Shown here piece by piece: positions 33,653-37,869 of a DNA stretch of 37,869 nucleotides. The notes beneath the pieces are model-generated. The model had not been told where the DNA came from. It saw only the letters and a program-made list of their open reading frames with translations, and searched no databases. A program made the position numbers and the translations under genes. How positions within the stretch are numbered: the first letter of the stretch is position 1; each line of letters starts with the position of its first letter. Location of the stretch: assembly GCA_013388555.1 (NCBI GenBank), contig JACAFD010000099.1:1-37869 (forward strand), written 5' to 3'. This DNA is from Nitrospirota bacterium. Lineage in GTDB: Bacteria > Nitrospirota > Nitrospiria > Nitrospirales > Nitrospiraceae.

Positions 33653-35551
33653 ATGCTGACCCTGTTGCTAAGAAATTCATTGTCACACAAGCTGATGGCT
33701 CTCTTCTTCGCCGTCTTCTTCATCTCTGTCTCCGGCTTGACCTTTTTTGCCTATACATCCAGCCGCGACTCCATGCTCCAGGAATTCAAGATACGAGGGC
33801 GGACGCTCGCCAAGGCCATCGCTTCCGAAGCTCGAACCTATTATCAGGAACAAGATATTGAGGGATTGACATCTCTGCTCCAGTCTCTTGGTGAAGGCGA
33901 AGATGTCGTGGCTATTCTCGCCTATCAATCGTCGAAAACCACGTGGATCGAATTTTCCGGGATTGAACTCACGGTTGACGACCTGGGTTTCCCAGACATC
34001 GGCGATGTCTGGCAGAGGGATGTGGCACTCCAGAAAGGGCACAAGGTCTCGGAGTTCGGGAGCGCCGTGGTCGACTCATCGAGCCAGACAAGGAAGGGCA
34101 GTCTGGTCGCAGCCTCACCGGCTGGATGGGTCAGGGTCTTTCTGGACCGGAGGGCGCTTCAACAGCGCCTCAACGCACTGATTTTTAAAACCCTGTTGAT
34201 CAGCGCCCTGATAACACTGGTCGGAGGCGTCGTGTTCATTATGCTGCTCAAACGATCCCTCCGAGTGATCACGCCCCTTATCGAGGCAACCAAGAAAGTC
34301 GCGCAGGGAAATTTACACCAGACCGTCCCACTGTTAAGCCGCGATGAATTGGGCGAATTAGCGAGATGTTTCAACAGCATGACCGAGCAGTTATTGACTA
34401 CGACCGTGTCCAAGAACTACGTGGATAACATCATTCGCTCTATGATCGATACCCTGATCGTCTTTAATCCGGATTGCACCATTAGAAGCGTCAACTACTC
34501 AGCCCTGAACCTCCTCGGCTATGAGGAGAGGGAATTGGTGGGTCAACCAGCGGCCATCGTCTTTCCGCCGAATGAATGCCCACTGGATGGATCGAAGAAT
34601 CTCGGAATATTCGCGCATGGCACGATCGATCAGATTGCAACGACGTATCGCGCGAAAGACGGCCGAAACATTCCCATGCTCTTTTCCGCCGCCGTTATGA
34701 AGAACGAGGATGGGACTATTCAGGGAATCGCCTGTGTGGCCAAGGACATTACCGAACTCAAACGAGCGGAGGAGGCGATCCAGGGTGCCAACCAAAAACT
34801 AAAAATACTCGACCAGTTGCGATCACAATTTTTTGCCGACATCAGCCATGAGCTTCGAACTCCCTTGACCGTCATACGCGGCGAAGCCGAAGTGACCCTC
34901 CGGGGCAAGGACAAATCTCTAGACGAATACAAGACAGCGCTGGGTCGGATCGTCACCCTTTCCAACCAGCTCAATAAGCTCGTGAGCGATTTGCTGTTCC
35001 TGGCACGGTCAGAGGCAAACGCCTTAGAGATCGGCAACCAGCCTACCCCGCTGTTCGACATCCTGCAGGAAGTCCATCGCGAGGCACAAGTGCTCGCCAT
35101 GCGCCATGGCGCCGTCGCAGATCTGGCTGCTCCGACCGAGCCCCTCGTTGTGGAGGGAGACCCCTATCGCTTGCAACAATTGTTCATGACCCTGATTGAC
35201 AATGCGGTAAACTACTCTAACCAGGGCGGAACTGTCGCAATCCGTGTCTCAAAATCGGACAACGATGTGGCGGTCATCATCGCTGATGATGGGCAGGGAA
35301 TCCCGCCAGAAGACCTTCCTCACGTCTTTGAACGTTTTTATCGTGTGAAGCGACGGCACAAACCCGCCCTCCATTCAGGCTCAGGTTTAGGCTTGCCGAT
35401 CGCCAAGTGGATTGCGGAAGCTCACGGAGGGACGATCTCTATTGCCAGCGTCTTAGACAAGGGGACTACGGTGACCGTTCAGCTGCCACTCAGCAGTGCT
35501 GAGCGCCCCTCCAATCATTTCTCTCCAGACGAACAGGAGCTACAGCGATGA
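33653..35551 (+). CDS. Sensor histidine kinase (HAMP-PAS-HisKA-HATPase)
   Basis: A 632-residue membrane kinase. Transmembrane segments at about 13-33 and 179-199 enclose a periplasmic sensor region. A HAMP linker, a PAS domain (IRSMIDTLIVFNPDCTIRSV, LLGYEERELVGQPA), and the phosphoacceptor H399 in FFADISHELRTPLTV follow. The ATP-binding domain shows the N box TLIDNAVNYSNQGG and the G boxes DDGQGIPPEDL and GSGLGLPIAKW. It overlaps the response regulator by ATGA, so they form a pair. The gene order with a porin and a PBP-like protein suggests nutrient sensing. Confidence 0.95.
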   Translation: MLTLLLRNSLSHKLMALFFAVFFISVSGLTFFAYTSSRDSMLQEFKIRGRTLAKAIASEARTYYQEQDIEGLTSLLQSLGEGEDVVAILAYQSSKTTWIEFSGIELTVDDLGFPDIGDVWQRDVALQKGHKVSEFGSAVVDSSSQTRKGSLVAASPAGWVRVFLDRRALQQRLNALIFKTLLISALITLVGGVVFIMLLKRSLRVITPLIEATKKVAQGNLHQTVPLLSRDELGELARCFNSMTEQLLTTTVSKNYVDNIIRSMIDTLIVFNPDCTIRSVNYSALNLLGYEERELVGQPAAIVFPPNECPLDGSKNLGIFAHGTIDQIATTYRAKDGRNIPMLFSAAVMKNEDGTIQGIACVAKDITELKRAEEAIQGANQKLKILDQLRSQFFADISHELRTPLTVIRGEAEVTLRGKDKSLDEYKTALGRIVTLSNQLNKLVSDLLFLARSEANALEIGNQPTPLFDILQEVHREAQVLAMRHGAVADLAAPTEPLVVEGDPYRLQQLFMTLIDNAVNYSNQGGTVAIRVSKSDNDVAVIIADDGQGIPPEDLPHVFERFYRVKRRHKPALHSGSGLGLPIAKWIAEAHGGTISIASVLDKGTTVTVQLPLSSAERPSNHFSPDEQELQR

Positions 35552-36222
35552 GAATTCTCTTGGTCGAGGACGACGAGCGTATTTCGAGTTTCATCAAGCG
35601 CGGCCTTGAGGCCGAAGGCCATGTGGTCGACCTCGCCCAGAACGGCGAAGAAGGCTTGGATAAGGGTACGATCCCCAACGATGTGATTATCTTGGACTGT
35701 CTGCTGCCAGGGAAAAACGGAGACGAGGTCTGCCGGGCTCTGCGGCGCGAGGGGATCCAGACCCCGATCCTCATGCTCACCGCAAAGGATGCCCTACAGG
35801 ACAAGATCCACGGATTCGATTGCGGCGCGGACGACTACCTGACCAAGCCCTTCGAGTTTGAGGAATTGCTGGTACGCCTCAAGGCCCTATCACGCCGCCA
35901 GCCTCTCATCAAGGCCAGCGCGCAACTGCAAGTAGCAGATCTCACGCTGGATCGAGATTCGCAAGAGGTGCATCGCGGGGGAACGCGGCTCACCCTGACC
36001 CGCAAAGAATTCCTCCTGCTTGAATATTTAATGACCCACGCAGGCAAGGCCGTCAGCCGAACCTCCATACTCGAACAAGTGTGGGGCTATCATCAGGACA
36101 TCGACACCAACAGCGTAGATGTGTATATCGGCTTCCTTCGCAAGAAAATCGACGTCGGGCGAGAGACTAAACTCATTAATACAGTCAGAGATTTCGGCTA
36201 CAAGATGACGAAGACGAGCTAA
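35548..36222 (+). CDS. OmpR/PhoB-family response regulator
   Basis: A 224-residue regulator with a receiver domain (acidic pocket E7-D8-D9, phosphoacceptor D50 in VIILDCLLPG, TAKDALQDK, Lys in DDYLTKPFEF) and a winged-helix DNA-binding domain (about 125-222, LTLTRKEFLLLEYLMTHAGK, VSRTSILEQVWGYHQDIDTN, VDVYIGFLRKKID). It probably controls the porin operon or the genes after it. It is translationally coupled to the kinase. Confidence 0.95.
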   Translation: MRILLVEDDERISSFIKRGLEAEGHVVDLAQNGEEGLDKGTIPNDVIILDCLLPGKNGDEVCRALRREGIQTPILMLTAKDALQDKIHGFDCGADDYLTKPFEFEELLVRLKALSRRQPLIKASAQLQVADLTLDRDSQEVHRGGTRLTLTRKEFLLLEYLMTHAGKAVSRTSILEQVWGYHQDIDTNSVDVYIGFLRKKIDVGRETKLINTVRDFGYKMTKTS

Positions 36223-36296
36223 TATCGAGATAGATCAGCCTCAGGCTCCCTTCTTTTCCTTCTCGTCCTGACATTTTTTAGGAATTCTTTATCTTT

Positions 36297-36314
36297 CTTT
36301 CATCTGCCCTTCAT
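36297..36314 (+). promoter_or_regulatory. Pho-box-like direct repeat
   Basis: CTTTCAT at 36297-36303 and CCTTCAT at 36308-36314 are 7-base direct repeats 4 bases apart, the spacing of PhoB sites (CTGTCAT consensus; 6/7 and 5/7 matches). It lies about 110 bases before the small membrane peptide and downstream of the response regulator. A chance match is possible. Confidence 0.3.
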
Positions 36315-36422
36315 GTGGCTCTGGTAGAGTACGACCGTGCAATTCGACTGGTCTCAATGGGTAGAGAACACGGGTGCCCCAGCGCTTTGTGGGAAGCGTC
36401 ATACAAGGGAGAAGAGCGCACC

Positions 36423-36542
36423 ATGGGATTTCATCTCTTCACATCACTCTTCATCAGTTGGGTGAGCGCTTCACTCTTGATCGGCCTCTTGCTACTGATC
36501 GCCTCATTCGGCCGAGATCCCTGCACCGATTTTGAGCCCTAG
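36423..36542 (+). CDS. 39-residue single-helix membrane peptide
   Basis: The peptide is almost entirely one membrane helix (FHLFTSLFISWVSASLLIGL, LLLIASFGRDPC), with a short polar tail. The ATG at 36423 was chosen because the hydrophobic part begins there and GGGAGAAGAG lies upstream, though the spacing is long. The 90 bases to the next gene hold no other signal. Many such small proteins modulate membrane partners; nothing here shows which. Confidence 0.4.
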   Translation: MGFHLFTSLFISWVSASLLIGLLLLIASFGRDPCTDFEP

Positions 36543-36633
36543 AACTAGGCCCCTCGCACCGACGAGAACGTGATAGACCCTGTCGATCAGCCGGGACGTC
36601 GCAGCGAACTGGATTGGTGAAGGAGAGAGTGGG

Positions 36634-37074
36634 ATGGAACTACAGCGCCCTTTGCTCGATAACAAACGAATCCTGCTGGTTGAAGACGACAACCGCATCG
36701 TCGATTTCATGCAGCGAGGCCTCGAGGCCGAAGGCATGACACTGGATGTCGTCTCAGCCAAAACCCCAGCCCTCCACCTGGCTGAATCCCGTCGCTACAA
36801 CACCATTATTCTTGATATCTATCTTGGAGATGACGACGGCCTGGATGTCTGCCGGAATATCCGACAGCGCTTAATCGATACTCCGGTCCTAGTCATGACG
36901 GCCAAAGATAGTATGGAGCTGCGAGAAGCCAGTGTGAAAGCCGGAGCCAACGCATATCTCCCCAAACCATTCTCCTTCGATGATCTACTCAGCACACTTG
37001 AGAAAATGCTCCAAGCCTATTTAACAGTTCACAAAACAGTCCCGATGGGGTTACCGGCGCAAGTCCGCACCTGA
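36634..37074 (+). CDS. Stand-alone receiver-domain response regulator
   Basis: A 146-residue CheY-like protein with the acidic pair D18-D19, phosphoacceptor D61 in TIILDIYLGDDDG, TAKDSMELRE and the Lys of AYLPKPFSFDDL. No DNA-binding or enzymatic output domain. A PilZ gene follows, so it may signal to motility or envelope functions, or act as a phosphate sink for the nearby kinase. The N-terminal part is close to that of the OmpR-family regulator upstream (LLVEDD, GLEAEG), suggesting duplication. Confidence 0.92.
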   Translation: MELQRPLLDNKRILLVEDDNRIVDFMQRGLEAEGMTLDVVSAKTPALHLAESRRYNTIILDIYLGDDDGLDVCRNIRQRLIDTPVLVMTAKDSMELREASVKAGANAYLPKPFSFDDLLSTLEKMLQAYLTVHKTVPMGLPAQVRT

Positions 37075-37116
37075 ATTCCCCATTGCCAAAAAGTTGTCCT
37101 GACAATGGAGGCCGAT

Positions 37117-37467
37117 ATGGAACAGACAGAGTGGGAATGGCCGATGACTGATAGTCAGAATGGCCACAGTGAGCGGGCCGTGTTGTTGAGACCGATACCG
37201 TATGAGATGCCGATAGCCGAAGGAGTCCCAGATGTATCGGCTCGCTCTGGGAAAGTGCTCTCGCTGAACATCAGCAGCGGAGGGATGCTGGTCTTGATGG
37301 ACCAGTCTCTGGAGATTGGGCAGGTGCTAAGGATCCTTGTTCCCACACCCATCTTGGAGACAGAAACACCAACCCTTGCTGAAGTGCGCTGGACGAGAAA
37401 ATTACCGTTTGAGCAGCCCCATGGGAATGAGACACATTTTGTGGGGTTGAAATTCGTGTTTCGCTGA
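37117..37467 (+). CDS. PilZ-domain protein
   Basis: A 116-residue protein. ATG 37117 has GGAGG at good spacing, so it is preferred to the ATG four codons earlier. PilZ features are an Arg-containing N-terminal strand (ERAVLLRPIPYE), GKVLSLNISSGGMLVLMD with the NxSxGG element, and the final strand THFVGLKFVF. The first motif departs from RxxxR, so c-di-GMP binding is less certain than for the other PilZ protein at 11044. Confidence 0.7.
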   Translation: MEQTEWEWPMTDSQNGHSERAVLLRPIPYEMPIAEGVPDVSARSGKVLSLNISSGGMLVLMDQSLEIGQVLRILVPTPILETETPTLAEVRWTRKLPFEQPHGNETHFVGLKFVFR

Positions 37468-37571
37468 ACCTCGCATCATCGCCTTATACAGCAACAAACG
37501 CGGGATCGCGACGCCAGCCGATTCCCCGATGTCTCCCGTACAGACATATGCCAACTTCTGCCCTCTGACCC

Positions 37572-37751
37572 AGGAGTCTGTCGAGGACTGTCATTATGCT
37601 CCGGCAAATGATCTCCTAGCATTTGCGTTACCCTCGACCCGATAATCCTCAACATATTCCGGTAAGTCCGTCTCTGGTTTTCCAAACCTTGCACCCTCAT
37701 CTGCCATCGTCACCGTCGCCTCGCACAGAAGGATTTCCCGGACAGACTCCT
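37572..37751. repeat. Inverted repeat in the gene-free right end
   Basis: AGGAGTCTGTC at 37572-37582 and GACAGACTCCT at 37741-37751 are perfect 11-bp inverted copies 158 bases apart, which could be the ends of another miniature element. The 402 bases from 37468 to the window end hold no gene that I can support. Confidence 0.5.
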
Positions 37752-37869
37752 AGGGAATTTCGTCGAGAAGAGTGGATTGGATTGTCGGCAACGGTGCCGT
37801 CTGGCGGGGAGGACCGGGGAGGACGCGTGCTACGCCGGCCTGGTTAGTGCCCTGGATCAGTCCAATCGA

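Noticed and set aside
37623-37847. Open frame at the right end
   Set aside because: It is Pro- and Arg-rich with no start signals, and crosses an arm of the inverted repeat.

Overview
The window looks like a chromosomal segment of a Nitrospira-type bacterium (phylum Nitrospirota). The best single clue is a periplasmic chlorite dismutase (2566-3363) that matches the long, heme-binding Cld known from nitrite-oxidising Nitrospira. The moderately GC-rich composition, the dense ATGA-coupled operons and the many small repeat elements between genes fit that assignment. No rRNA, tRNA, CRISPR array, prophage or complete insertion sequence was seen.

Left third (1-11005): a housekeeping block with ribH, nusB and most of de novo purine synthesis: purB, cld, purC, a small membrane protein, purS, purQ, purL and purF. 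The cld start codon overlaps the purB stop codon. A 1.5 kb islet splits purQ from purL. It holds an Mrr N-terminal fragment, a frameshifted pyrimidine-dimer glycosylase, a degenerate second copy of the purL 5' end, an intact HicB/HicA-type toxin-antitoxin pair and a frameshifted antitoxin-like gene.

Middle (11044-18598): a PilZ protein, a thioredoxin-like exported protein, a four-gene ATGA-coupled cassette (MBL-fold protein, TPR protein, unknown protein, O-methyltransferase), a convergent membrane protein, an exported protein with PQQ-blade-like repeats behind an iteron-like promoter region, and a membrane-anchored TPR/gluzincin peptidase.

Right half (18858-37467): recG, a coiled-coil protein, a Ppx/GppA phosphatase, a Cys-containing exported protein, a SUMF1-domain protein without the formylglycine-generating cysteines, a methyltransferase with an N-terminal PqqD-like domain, a DUF255 thioredoxin-domain protein, an M28 peptidase, an unknown protein with a decayed tandem copy, and a porin / short PBP-like protein / histidine kinase / response regulator operon. 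It ends with a 39-aa membrane peptide, a stand-alone receiver and a PilZ protein.

Two repeat systems run through the window. One is a miniature element of about 120-225 bp whose ends resemble CTAGCAGGATGCTSAAAAA (four full copies and several lone ends). One copy supplies the recG stop codon and another abuts the purS ribosome-binding site. The other is a set of intergenic clusters of short inverted units whose sequence differs from locus to locus. These clusters have extended the coding ends of RibH, NusB and PurF.
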